Shown here: piece by piece, positions 33,385 through 45,821 of the stretch | How positions within the stretch are numbered: position 1 is the first letter of the stretch | How the letters are laid out: every line of letters starts with the position of its first letter | Origin: Ailanthus altissimus | Lineage: Eukaryota; Streptophyta; Magnoliopsida; Sapindales; Simaroubaceae | Length of the DNA stretch: 64,000 nucleotides | NCBI GenBank assembly: GCA_946807835.1 | Contig: OX327695.1 | Location: forward strand, 26,022,501-26,086,500 | Direction of reading: 5' to 3' | Translations under genes and position numbers: made by a program | Notes under the pieces: model-generated | What the model was told of the DNA's origin: nothing | Database searches by the model: none | The model's input: the letters and a program-made list of their open reading frames with translations, nothing else

Positions 33385-35900
33385 TATTGGAGTTGGTGCT
33401 TACTTGCCATTCCAATGTTGTATGAATATTAATTGTTAATATTTATACAATATACATTTCATATTAAATCATTAATTCTATAACATATGGTACTATACTT
33501 GTAATGTTATAGACATTGTGTGATTTGAAAGAGTTCAAATCTGGCCTAAAAGAGTTTAGATTAGGGCTAAAAGTTAGCAACGCTAAGAGTGATAAATGTT
33601 AAGAGTTAACACTGCTAAAAGTTAGCAGATTATAATAATCAGTAAAATTTAAGGTGTTAGAGCCTTTTCTGTAATGCGACAAAGATTTGAGGGTATACTA
33701 GTAATGACATAGTTATAAAGAGTTGCAATAGGTGTTAGAAAATATCATTATGCAAGTATGTTATCAAATACTATGTTCCTAATTCACTTTTATCGGTGCA
33801 GGTCTATCAGTGAATCCATTTTATATAAGTATATGTTATATCTGTATGGTACAGATGGTTGTTCTTAGCTGACCATGTGCTTACCAAAAGCTCATATAAG
33901 CATACAGGTATTTAGTTAGGACCGAGTGCTAAACAGACTCACGAGGCCCCAATAGACATATTGTGAAGCCGTCAATGATGAGTCATCTCGAGTTGAGTAG
34001 TATTCATGATCCTTTGACCTGAGCGCCATAGTAGGCCTGTGAGATATCCATCATGCTTTGGTTCCACGTATGTTAGAGACATTTTATGGTCTGATCGCTA
34101 TGTGTTGCTGGGCATGATTCGATGCTCATAGAGTCTTGTGTGTGTAGATATGGGATCCGTCAGCTCATATAGGTGAGTTGTATATCCTGATGCTCTAAGA
34201 TTGTATTTCAAAAAGACTTGTGGCTATAAGCATAAATCCGAGAAAAGAATTTTTTAAAGGGTTAAATAATATCGCAAAGGTGTTTGCGTATATTGTTTAT
34301 CGAGATACAAATCTAGAGGTAGGTTCACGGATGAGCATAAGAAGATATTTTAACAGTGATCTGTGTCTTCGCTCATTCAGGATATAAGTGACGAAAGAAT
34401 TATATGAATATGTTATGGCCTCAGCTTGTATAGTCTAACGCGCTGATTTGAAATATCCGTCATATATATGTGGGGCATCGATCACGGACTCATGAAATAG
34501 TTTTATTTGACAAATCGAGTGTGGACCTAAGACGTTCCATAATGGTTTAATCTAGTAAATTTCAGCAAATCAGAATATTTGTTTCAAGTTCCCTCAAGAT
34601 GTGTATGTGTTAAAACTTAAAAGTTAAGTACATTAATTGGTTAATAATAGTTGTTGACCAATGGGATGATGACACGTGGCACATTATAAGCCATTTATTA
34701 TTTGACTTTGTAATTATCAAAATGACCTTACTTGTGAGACAAGTCATTAATTTATTCAAAAATATTTTGAATAAATAAATATATTAATAATTGTTATTAA
34801 TATTATTTTGAGTCAAACAATTATTATAGTAATAAATCAATTGCATATTTTATTTTATTAATGTAATTAATTTAAAATAAAATATGTAATAATAGCTTAA
34901 GAATAAATGTCATGCTTGGTGAGAGATTAGCATTGACTTGTAAAAAGAGAAAAAATTAATAAACAAATAACAATTGTTTTATTTGTTTAGCATTCATTCG
35001 ACCAAATTAATTCTATAAAAGCAAAAGTGTTTTGTTTAGTCAACAAAAGGCCTTTTTATTCAATTTACCATATGTTCTTTTATTAATTTTATAATTAGAA
35101 AGACAAAAAAGTATGGTTATGCATTTTGTGGTAGGCTAATTTTATTGACCATTATTTGAAGCAAAGTGTGTTAATAAATGTGAAGTGGAATTGATTCATT
35201 TTGAATAAGAGGATGATTCGACAATGAGATAGGGAGATGAGAGCTTTTATGTTTTTAATTGTTGAAATACTATTCATCATTTTCATCCTCCAATAAAGGT
35301 AGCCATGGATGATCAACCTTGAAGCTCATGTTTTGTAATTCAAGAGTTGAATAAATAAAACTATTTTATTGCTTTGATCACAATGTTTAAGGAGTTAAAC
35401 AAATTGTTAAGAGTTAACCAAGGTGATTAAGAGTTGATCACTATTTGTATTTAAGAATTAAACACAAACAAAACTATTCCATTACTTTGATCACAATGTT
35501 TAAAGAGTTTAACAAATGGTTAAAATGTTTAACTATAATCCCAAGCTTAAAGAGAATAAGCTATTGGCTAAGAGTTAATTAAGGTAATTAAGAGTTAATC
35601 ACCATTGTGTTTAAGAGTTAAACACATTGCTAAAAATTGGAGCTATTATTCTAGCGATCCAATTCCACCCAATTGGATCTTAGCATTGTCAATAAGTGCG
35701 CTTTTGTGGTGGACTCTGGTTCGATAATTTCCAAAGGCTTAACAGGTGATTATCGATTCTTAATTTTATTAAATTAATGAAATTAAATTTTTATGTGTTT
35801 GTCGCACTAGGAAATAGAGATCTCTATTTTAGTTACGTTTAATTTATGTATGAGATGCGTAAATATTAGTGTAATGAACACGTGCTCTAGAAATTTATCA
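33385..35900 (+). mobile_element. 3' LTR of the truncated copia element
   Basis: Begins tattggagttggtgcttac (first TG mutated) and follows the copia LTR plan ('tatgaatatt', 'gggatccgtcagctcatat', 'tcgatcacgg', 'gcgcttttgtgg'). It is more diverged than the two solo LTRs upstream. The right end near 35860-35910 is an estimate. The repeated 'aagagttaatcaccatt...aagagttaaac' motifs at 35390-35640 recall the gttaac-rich part of the younger LTRs. Confidence 0.65.
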
Positions 35901-36364
35901 CACTTTCTCTTTAACCTTCGATATTAGAGAAGAATGAGCCTTTCTCAGTTTATATAGAATAACTGGCACATCTATTCCTGTTTTATGCCTGAAATGAATA
36001 ATAGATCTGTGACTTGGTTTATATAGTGATTGGGGTTCGACACTCCCCGATATATATAAAGGTGGGCAATATGAATCCTTTCAAATGCTTCATATCTCTA
36101 AATTCATCAACTAAAGATGATTTCCTCTCCGTCTCAATTTTTTGTGATGAAGGCTAATCCTTATTATATTTTTCCTTGAGCAAATCACATAGTCGCTCAT
36201 CTAATCCCCGAACCTTCTCTTCAAGAGGCTGTCCAAAATCCTTATTGATCTCTTTCTTCTTGCTTCTCTCTCATTTCTCCCAACTCCATAGTCCTCATTT
36301 CTTCATATCTTGCCATATGGTCTGAGTCTCCAACCTAGAACTAGTTGGGTTCTTCTCTGACATT
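35901..36364 (-). pseudogene. Gag-like remnant of the old gypsy element (part 1)
   Basis: The minus strand reads 'MSEKNPTSSRLETQTIW' from near 36360. Charged heptad-like sequence ('PLEEKVRGLDERLCDLLKEK') and 'FILPTF' follow, with stops. This is the acidic/basic coiled start of a gypsy gag. A copia insertion at 36370 separates it from its upstream leader at 44684-45123. Confidence 0.55.
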
Positions 36365-36369
36365 GTTAT

Positions 36370-38426
36370 TGTTGACGTGGATCTAAGACACGTGGGTGTA
36401 TGCATGTACAATTGTCTCTATTGCCTAAATACATATTTTATACATATTCTACGTGGTGAAAGCGTGTAAATTATAATAAACACAATAAATAAAATATATT
36501 AATCACATTAATATATTAGTAGTATAGAGAACTCACCTTAACGTGTAACGTTATATACGTATTTTTTCGGAGTCCGTATGAAGACCAACTTGCAGACAGT
36601 TCTAGTCACCAATACGGTGGGCTTGGTGAGCTAGAATAGCAGCCTTATACGTAACACTGAGTTTAACTCTTAAATCCCAAAATGGCGGGTATGTGTTTTT
36701 ATCCTTTTTTCTAAAAGGATAAGAAATAGAGAATTTGAAACAATTCACAATTATTCCAATTGAAAGCATAGAAAAAATGAAACAATTTTATTTTCTCTTT
36801 TTCTTCTTTCTTCTTTCTTTTCCTCTATTTCTTTCTCTCTTTCTCGGCAAAAAGCCTCTCAAAAACACACACCACTTTTTCAAATTCAATTTTACCTCTC
36901 TCTTTATATATATCTAATATATATTAAAAAATTAATATAATAGATTATATAATAATAATAATAATAATAAAATAATACTAATGGGTGCCAACTATTTAGC
37001 ACATAAAATATAATATTATTATATATATAACATCATATAATAAAATATAATATAATAATATATAATATAGTAAAATAATATATTATATAATAAAATAAGA
37101 GACATATTTTAATTATTTAACCATTAAATAATCAAAGTGTGAAATAATAATTTTGCCCATCATAAATAGTTACCAAGTTTAACCCCTAGTGGGTTCCACC
37201 AAACCTGCACTTTGGTAAACTCAACTGAGGGTTCACAATGCACCACGTGTTATTATACAATTAGTAAATAACAATTATTGACTAATTGTTATATTTAACA
37301 TTTAAATACAGACGCGCGTATTCTTGTGGTATTGCTGAATATTACTGAATTAAACACTTTAATCTGGCATGCTGGCCCAGTACACAACGAGTACACTACA
37401 TATCGCAGGACTCCCTAGGTCCTATGTCCGATTCGTCAAATGAAACTATTCTATGAGTCTGTAAGTAATGCCCTACGCATACGTCATAGATATACAAATC
37501 AGCGCGTTGAACCATGCAAGCTGAGGTTACAACGCATACGTATAGTCCTTTTGTCATGATATCCTGGATATGCGGGGATATAGATTATCACCGTTAAATT
37601 CCCTAGTGCTCATCAATGTCTTATCTCCAGACTTACATCTCACTGAACAATATGCGCAAACTCTTTTGCCATATTGTTCTACCTTGACGAAACTCTTTCT
37701 CAGGATTAATACTTGTGGCCACAAGATTTTTTGAGATACAGTCTCGAAGCATCTGAATATCTAATTCCCTAACCAAGGTGACGGATCTCATATCTATACG
37801 CACCGGACTCTATAAGCATCGAACCATGCCTAGCGACACCCAGCGATCACACCATGAAAGGTCTGTGATATGCGTAGAACTAAAGTATGGTGGATCGCTT
37901 ACAAGCCCACCGTGGTACTCAGGTCAAAGGACTACATATATAACTTAACTCGAGAGGACCCTCCGTTGATGGCTTACATAGAGTGTCTATCGGAGGCCCT
38001 TGTAAGTCTGTCCTATAACTAATCCTAACTGGATACTTATATATCAATACGAGCTCTAAGCTTACAGTCGGCTATATTTCATTACAGACAAGACTCTAAC
38101 TCTTGGATCTACTGAGTATTATAACTAGCTAACACTTAACTGTGCTAACATTTAACATTTATATCTCTCAGCGTGGTTGACTATAAACCCTTATCTAAAC
38201 TCCTTTAGATCTGATCTGAATTCCTTTAGATCTGATCTGAACTCTTTTAGATCTGATATGAACTCCTTCAGATCTGATATGAACTCCTTCAGATTATACA
38301 ATGTCTGTAATGTTACATGCATAGTACTATTTATATGGGTATTAGCGATTTAATGGGAATGTACACTTGTATAAATACACAAGTATATGTATATTCAGGG
38401 ATGACACATAAGCATCAACCTTAACA
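36370..38426 (-). repeat. 3' LTR of the second copia element, with deletion
   Basis: About 2057 bp against 2185 bp in the partner. Near 38075 the text jumps from 'cagtcggcta' to 'catttcattacagacaagac', losing about 210 bp present at 44180-44385. It also has extra copies of a 'gaactcctttagatctgatct' unit at 38205-38295. Confidence 0.85.
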
Positions 38427-41400
38427 TAAATACTTTTAGAGTCATGGCATTAGAATGTGGGTCCGCTAAATTATTTATAGAGCACTTCTATATATAATCA
38501 CATCTCCTTCAGCTAAGATCCCTCTAATCATGTGAGACTCATCTCAGCATAATTAGAGTATTGGTGTTCTCTTGGCACTTCGGCTTGTACTATGGCCTTG
38601 TTTTATCACAAACTTATGGGATATGATTCATCTATGTTGGAACTCTTCCAAGGCCAGTGACAAATCTATGAATCTTCATTACCGCTTCCACTGCTTACTT
38701 ATTAATAAGCAATAAATCTCAGTTTGGTGCAATTCTAACTCACTTAGTACTAATGAGAATGAGCACATTCCCAGATGTAGACTCTTTATCATCTAGGTCA
38801 AACTAAAAGTTTGACTCCATGCATCTTCTCATTTGTAAGTTACTTTCTCCATATTTGAGAAACTTATCCTTTGTACCCTTTAGGTGCCTCAGGATATGTT
38901 TGACTACCATCAAATGGTGGTCACCTGAATCAGACTGAAACCCGCTCATAACTCTTACAGCCAAACTGATATCAGGTTTTAAACACATCATAGTATACAT
39001 CAATCTCTGAAGAGCTAATTTATTTAGTGTGTTAGACACTCTAACTCTTTCATCTTTCATCTGAAGAGACATTATCCTCGAAAGATGAACATCACGTCTA
39101 TGGATGTGAAATTATTTGGGGGAGTTCTATCAACTTCCCACCTGTATCTCTATAAAGCTTTATACTTAGTATAAAGGAAGCCTCTCATAAATCCTTTAAG
39201 GAGAAACACTTACAATTTATTTTTGACCGATTATAACATACTGACATCATTCTCAATGTCCAGTATATCATCAATAAAGAGCATCAAAAAGACTATAATG
39301 CTCCTACTGACCTTTCATGCACACTAGACCAGAAGTATAGATGGACATAAAATCTTCAGGCTGTTCCATGAATATCTCTTACTTTAGATATCCATTCTAG
39401 AATGCCTTCCTTACATCCATTTGCCAAACTTCAAAGTCATAATATGTTGTAAGAGACAATAATATACTAATCGACTTTAGCATTAATATTGGTCCAAAGG
39501 TTTTCTCTTATTTGATCCTAGATCATTAAGGATTACCTTTCTAGAACCAATATAAAGCCTAGAATGACTCTACCTTCTATCTGGCTCCCACTACCTCTTT
39601 GTAAACCCTTTACAACTAATGAGAATAATTTCCAGAGGTAGCTTAACTAAGTCCCAGACTTGATTCTGATGCATAAAGTCAATTTTTTTTTAATGGCTTC
39701 TTGCTACTTCCCGAATCGATGTCTGACATCTTCTTCCTGTAGGTCAATGATGATTTGCTTTTATCGAGAAAACTTCAAGTTCACCTTCAGGCATCTATCA
39801 TACCTAAAAGGTGACTTAGACATCCTTTTTGACCTACTGGGAAATGTGCAAAAAGGTCACTGCTCAATTAATCCTGAGTTCCCATCCTTGGTTTATTGAT
39901 TATTTGATTGACTTCACCAAGTTTAATCTTTCTATGATTTTCACGTTCTATGAGAAACTCTTTCTCTAAAATAGCAAAACACCGAGAAATGAACATACTT
40001 CGCTTCTCTAAATCATAGAACTAGTATCCTATTGTATTCATAGGATATATAATGAATCTATACTTGTGCCTCTTGGGGCTATTTATCTTACTGAGTAACT
40101 CTTACAAAACATGATACCCTGCTGCGTAACTTGTACATAAACAGGACAACCTCAAGTCTTAACATACTTAAGATACGACTTCCTTTCTTTTTGTATCTCA
40201 TACGAAGTGGAAGGAACAACTTTTGATATAACCCTACTTAATAAGCAGTTGTATTTGGAGTATATTTTCACATATATAGATCGGTAAAACTCATTACCAA
40301 TTGGATCATATCTAATAAAGTATGATTCCTTCTCATCAAAACATCATTATGTTATGGATTACCTGAATGACTACAGTGAGTGAGAATCTTATTATTCCTT
40401 AAACAAACGGAAAATTTGTTGTTAATGCACTAACTTCCTCGATCTAATCGAAGGGATGTGACATACATTTTGGTATATTTGGTCATCTCCTTGAATACAT
40501 TATTCATAAACTGGTTAATTCTGTGTGATCAGATTAGAAATCCAACTATTTTTAACCAGACGGATAAGCGTCTCACGCCTATATGACCAAAACGTATATA
40601 TCACAGCTCCGTATCATTTAAGGATTCTAATCTTCAGATATTTCTAATTGTATATAATGTCCATTTATTAACTAGCATTCAGCTAATAAAATATTATATT
40701 TATTATGCAATGCAACTATTGTATTGTATAGAAGAAGTAAGTCAAGCTGCCTAATAACTTTGACTTACAAGAAATCATCATTTCTTACTCTTAACGTTAC
40801 TTCTACAAGTTGTCGCATTGAAGTCTCTCTAAATCCCTACAATATATTGCAAATATGAGAGGGACATGCGGTATTTCATACCCAGCTTGAATTGGCATTA
40901 TATGCCCTAGAAATATCTATGTATGTTAAACACAAACTTATGAGAGTCTTTTTGACAATTATAAGGCTTCTAGAGTATATGGATTTTCAATACCCAACCT
41001 TACTATAGTTGAAATACTTTCTATTTACACGCTCTCTTGTTGATATTTGAATAAATATTGCCTCTGAGAATTGTTGTTGGGTATCTGCCTCATCTTTTTC
41101 TCTTAACATATTTGATCTCATCAGATATACTTTGAGTAAAAGGTGAAGCACTATAAGCAAAGGGGGTCACATTCTCTTTATTCAATCCTCTAGAGAGGTA
41201 TTATCAAAATTACCTTACAGCAAACTCTGATCAACAAAAAATTCACAATTTTCTGAATCCAAAATACTTTTGAGATTCATCTACTGGTCAGAGTAATTTC
41301 TAGCATTCTAGAGTTGGACTGCATCAACTATGCACACCAATTGGTTTATAGTGGCTATTAAATTTGACAAGCCAAAATAACTGGAGATGTAAGCAGAATA

Positions 41401-41575
41401 GTTATTAAATCACTAATGAACGTTTTAAATCATGAGTATACTAATTATACATTTTCGATTTAAAATGCCCTCCTACTTCTTTACATAATCCTGGTAATCT
41501 CTTAAACGGAAAGATTATAGTTTAAACTCTTTTAAACTATACAGTAGGAAGTAGATCCCATTAAAATTTACTTAG
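38427..41575 (-). pseudogene. Decayed copia polyprotein of the second element
   Basis: The minus strand shows RNase H/RT pieces ('ERVRVSNTLNKLALQRLMYTMM', trimmed here to its 'LMYTMMCLKPDIS' core, 38803-39072), RT near 39300-39500, integrase near 40000-40450 and a gag-like part near 40700-41350. All are broken by stops and indels. Order and local wording parallel the younger element at 20724-23678, so it is a related copia lineage. No intact frame remains. The region lacks the long pol spacing of an intact element, so internal deletions are likely. Confidence 0.8.
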
Positions 41576-41576
41576 G

Positions 41577-41871
41577 CCTCACGCTGTAGCAATATTGGCC
41601 TTTGTAAACCCAACAGGTAGATAACATTTGTCAATTGCATCTCATGCAACTTTTACCCTTTAATCCTAAATACACCTTATCCTCACTCTGTAACAGTACT
41701 AGGTAAGTGTATTCTAAATTAACTTGTTAATGATCAAATATATGCTACCGATACTACTCTCACACTGTAGCAATATTAGGTAATACTTTTGTATATATTT
41801 GCCTCATCTCATGTTTAACTGGTATAATTCAAGCCCAACCGACCAAGTCCCTCGCGCCGTAGCAATATTGA
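41577..41871 (-). repeat. Four-copy leader motif of the second copia element
   Basis: Copies with the core 'gtagcaatattgg' occur at 41577, 41681 (changed to taacagtactagg), about 41757 and 41850. Spacing is about 104, 76 and 93, matching the younger element's leader (103, 77, 93) despite sequence drift. Confidence 0.85.
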
Positions 41872-42483
41872 GAAAAAGCTGAAGTGACTCGTCTAACACC
41901 GTATTGATAAGACAGATCAGAATAAAATATTATCTCATAATATAATATTCTTCAATTTGATTAAGAGAGATTTTTGTATCCTTGGTCTCCATTCTCCTAG
42001 TAGGGTGATTCTCACTTAATTAATTTTTCTATGCAAGCACAACTAACCCCTACTAGTAGGGCTCTCATTGTAGTTACTAGCACAAAAAAATTTAATTATA
42101 GTTTATAATACAAACCGATAACTTTTATCACTGCATCTCATAAACTCCGATTTATAATATAGACTGATAAATTTTATCACTATATCTCATAAATCTACAC
42201 ATGCAAAATTAATTTTGAAACACTATTTTAAATCATTGTAGTTATGAACAGTAAAAATACCGTTCATGTGCTACTGTTCAAGTGAACAGTACGCCACCGC
42301 AACACCGAATTGCATCGCTGCAATGTTGGGAGGTCGAACCCCCAGTGCCGCGGTGCCAGCCCTCTGGTGTTGTAGCAACCAATACTTTCCCTTTAGTATA
42401 CCTATTTCAACACTTGAAACACGCAATTTACACTAAAATTTTTGCATTCATTCACTCAAATAACACCAAAATATATTCTAAAT
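41872..42483 (-). other. Leader of the second copia element, including a GC-rich patch
   Basis: Between the four-copy motif and the PBS is an AT-rich stretch, then a GC-rich patch at about 42285-42375 ('gccaccgcaacacc', 'cagtgccgcggtgcc') in the same position as the GC-rich tandem block of the younger element. Short 'gaacagta' words precede it. The 69-codon plus frame at 42282 is not a gene. Confidence 0.65.
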
Positions 42484-42496
42484 GGCTCTGATACCA
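42484..42496 (-). promoter_or_regulatory. tRNA-iMet primer-binding site of the second copia element
   Basis: tggtatcagagcc on the minus strand, two bases from the LTR at 42499. Confidence 0.85.
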
Positions 42497-42498
42497 TT

Positions 42499-44683
42499 TG
42501 TTGACGTGCATCTAAGACACGTGGGTGTATGCATGTGCAATTGTGTCTATTGCCTAAATACGCATCTTATACATATTCTACGCGGCAGAAGCGTGTAAAT
42601 TATAATAAATATAATAAATAAAATATATTAATCACATTAATATATTAGTAGTATAGAGAACTCACCTTAATGTGTAACGTCATATACGTATTTTTTTTCG
42701 GAGTCCGTATGAAGACCAACTCACAGATAGTTCTAGTCACCAACACGGTGGGCTTGGTGAGCTAGAATAGTAGCTTATACGCAACACTAGGTTTAACTCT
42801 TAAACCCCAAAATGACCGGTGTGTATTTTTATCATTTTCTCCAAAAGAATAAGAAATGAAAAATTTGAAGCAATTCACATTTATTCCAATTGAAAGCATA
42901 GAGAAAATGAAACAATTTTATTTTCTCTTTTCTTCTTCTTCTTCTTCTTCTTCCTTCTTTCTTCTTTCTTTTCCTCCATTTCTTTCTCTCTTTCTCAGCA
43001 AAAAACCTCTAAAAAACACACATCACTTTTTCAAATTCAATTTCACCTCTCTCTCTTTATATATATCTAATATATATATTAAAAAATTAATATAATATAT
43101 TATATAATAATAAAAATAATAAAATAATACTAATAGGCGCCAACTATTTGGCATCTAAAATATATTATTATTATTATATATAATATAATATATTATATAA
43201 TAAAATAAAAGAGATATTTTAATTATTTAATCATTAAATAATCAAAGTGTAAAATAATCATTTTGCCATTAATAAATAGTTACCAAGTTTACCTTCTAAT
43301 GGGTACCACTAAATTCGCACTTAAGTAAACTCAATCGAGGGTCCACAATGCGTCACGTATCATTATATAATTAGTAAATAACAATTATTGACTAATTATT
43401 GTATTTAACACTTAAATACAGACGCACGTATTCCCGTGGTATTGGTGAATATTGCTGGATTAAATACTTTAATCTGGCACGTTGCCCCAGTGCACAACAA
43501 GTACATTACATATCGCGAGACTCCCTAGGTCCTACGCCCGATTCGTCAAATGAAACTATTCTATGAATCCGTGAGCAATGTCCTATGCACACATCATGGA
43601 TATACAAATCAGCGCGTTCAACCATACAAGCTGAGGTTACAACGTATACATATAGTTCTTCTGTCATGATATCCTGGATATGCAGGGATATAGATTATTA
43701 CCATCAAATCCCCCAGTACTCATCAATGTCTTATCTCCAGACTTACATCTCACTGAACAATATGCGCAAACTCCTTTGTCATATTGTTCTACCCTGACGA
43801 AACTCTTTCCCGGGATTAATACTTGTGACCACAAGATTTTTCGAGATACTGTCTCGAAGCATATGAATATCTAACTCTCTATGGGAGCTAACAGATCCCA
43901 TATCTATACGCACCAGACTCCATAAGCATCGGACCATACCCAGCGACACCCAGCGGTCACACTATGAAAGGTTTGTGACATACGTAGAACCAAAGTATAG
44001 TGGATCACTTAAAAGCCTACCGTGGCACTCAGGTCAAAGGACCGCGTATACTATTCAACTCGAGAGGACCCTCAATTGATAGCTTACATAGGGTGTCTAT
44101 CGAAGGCTTTCGTAAGTCTGTCCAATAACCAATCCTAACTGGATACTTATATATCAATACAAGCTCCAAGCTCATAGTCGGCTAAGAATGACCATCTATA
44201 CCCTCTAGGTACAACATATACTGATCTATATATAAAGGTATTCACCGACAGACCTGCATCGATAGAAATAGATCAGGGATAATTATTCGAGAACATATTT
44301 GTGCAACTTGCATTTTCTGGCACCTGATTGCAACTCTTGAAACTATGCAACTACTAGTATATTCCTATGTCTATGTCCCATTACAGACAATGCTCCAACT
44401 CTTGGATCTGCTGAGTATTATAACCAGCTAACACTTAATTATGTTAACATTTAGTATTTATATCTCTCAGCGTGGTTGATTATGAGCCATTATCTAAACT
44501 CTTTTAGATCTGATCTGAACTCCTTTAGATCTGATCTGAACTCTTTTAGATCATATAATGTTTGTAACGTTATATGCATAGTACCATATATATGAGTATT
44601 AGCAATTTAATGAAAATATACACTTGTATAAATACACAAGTATATGTACAGTGAGAGATGATACGTAAGTACCGACCTTAACA
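42499..44683 (-). repeat. 5' LTR of the second copia element
   Basis: 2185 bp. A CTT-rich tract at 42925-42985 translates to poly-Ser on the plus strand, giving the spurious 79-codon frame at 42856. The conserved copia LTR block is at about 43520-44060. Confidence 0.85.
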
Positions 44684-45123
44684 GTTATATCTTGATCCAC
44701 TTGTTGAATAGTTATAAAGAGCCTCTAACCTTCCACTTCGTGTATTTTTGATCGGGGTCCTATTTGTACATTTAAGCCCTCGGGGTTCAGATGTTCTTCA
44801 TGCTGATAAACCTATTGCTCTCCCTCTCTATTTGCTCCCTTTACGCTATTTCAAGATCTCAATCAACAACTTCCTCATTTCTTCTTTTTCATTCCTCAAC
44901 ATTCGCAACTCCTCTTCAATTCCTCCTTGCAGCGAGGTAATCACCCATGTCATCGCATTCTCTTGAGGGTTTGCCCATTGGACCCTATTGTTTCAATCCA
45001 GAATTTCAATCAATTTAGGTTTTGGTGATTTTTAGCACTGCTTCGTGAGAGATTTGCTATTTCAGTCCTTAGTAAATATTTCTAAAGCCTTTTATCTCAA
45101 ATTTCATTGATGATGCTAAAAAT
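44684..45123 (-). pseudogene. Leader/gag remnant of the old gypsy element (part 2)
   Basis: The minus strand contains 'GFAQ'-free but charged segments such as 'EELRMLRNEKEEMRKLLIEI' (around 44840-44930), consistent with a gypsy gag coiled segment. It was contiguous with 36364 before the copia insertion. No intact ORF. Confidence 0.45.
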
Positions 45124-45808
45124 TGTTGACTTAAAACCTAGTTCTTTGAGCCAACAAATTTTGAATTTATTTTTTAAGAAAACGAAAATGGGCCTATTAG
45201 GTAAGCTATGCTAAATAAGAACTCAGAACCCGACTATTGTTACTTTCTTGCAAGAAGATGATTTCGTTATGATCTTGCCAGTAGTGATTCCGGTAAAGAT
45301 CCTCCAACACTTAAGTCAATAATTAAAAATATATATTTTGAGAGCTTTTTAATGACAAAAATGTTATTACCTTATATTGCTATTAGACCTTTTTTTTTAT
45401 AATTAATTTTTATTTTATCTTAAAATTTAAGAGTAGGGTATCAAATTATTTTTCTCTCAATTAGTAGCATGCTCAGAGAGACTAGAATAGGGTTCATCTC
45501 CGATCTCTAATCACTTACCTTATAGAGAAAATATTTTGATCTAATCCTATGATTCTTGAAATTTTATTGAATAAAAATGCTTATATTGCAAAATTGGCTG
45601 TGATTTAGAAAAATTCTTGTTGAGGGGATGGGTTATGGAGTTTGTCGAAGAGTTTTTGCTCTGAGCAGCTTGCAAAGAGGCAAGACACAAACCCATCCTT
45701 TATACCGATTTTTAAGGTGTATGAACTTATATTTGGGTTAATTTAAACCCATCCTGTAAACCGATTTTAAAGAGGATGGGACTCGAGCCTGTGCACTTAG
45801 ACTGATTT
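45124..45808 (-). repeat. Right copy of the diverged long direct repeat (candidate 5' LTR of the old gypsy element)
   Basis: Starts tgttgact and aligns with 1975-2534. It has an extra internal duplication of 'aaacccatcct.taaaccgatttt' at 45690-45780. The 85-codon minus frame over its end (45727-45984) shows no known domain. No convincing PBS was found beside it. Confidence 0.45.
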
Positions 45809-45821
45809 CCTGAAAAGAACA

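Larger units (their letters stand above)
36370..44683 (-). mobile_element. Second Ty1/copia element, old and decayed, TSD gttat
   Basis: Direct repeats begin tgttgacgtg at 36370 and 42499 and end ccttaaca at 38426 and 44683. The flanking TSD gttat lies at 36365-36369 and 44684-44688. A tRNA-iMet PBS sits inside the right LTR. The interior is minus-strand copia pol/gag with stops throughout. The LTRs are clearly diverged (many substitutions plus a large deletion in the left one), so it is much older than the element at 8441. Confidence 0.92.

Noticed and set aside
42856..43095. Poly-Ser ORF (and related 36735-36917)
   Set aside because: Encoded by the CTT-rich tract of a copia LTR, with no independent support.
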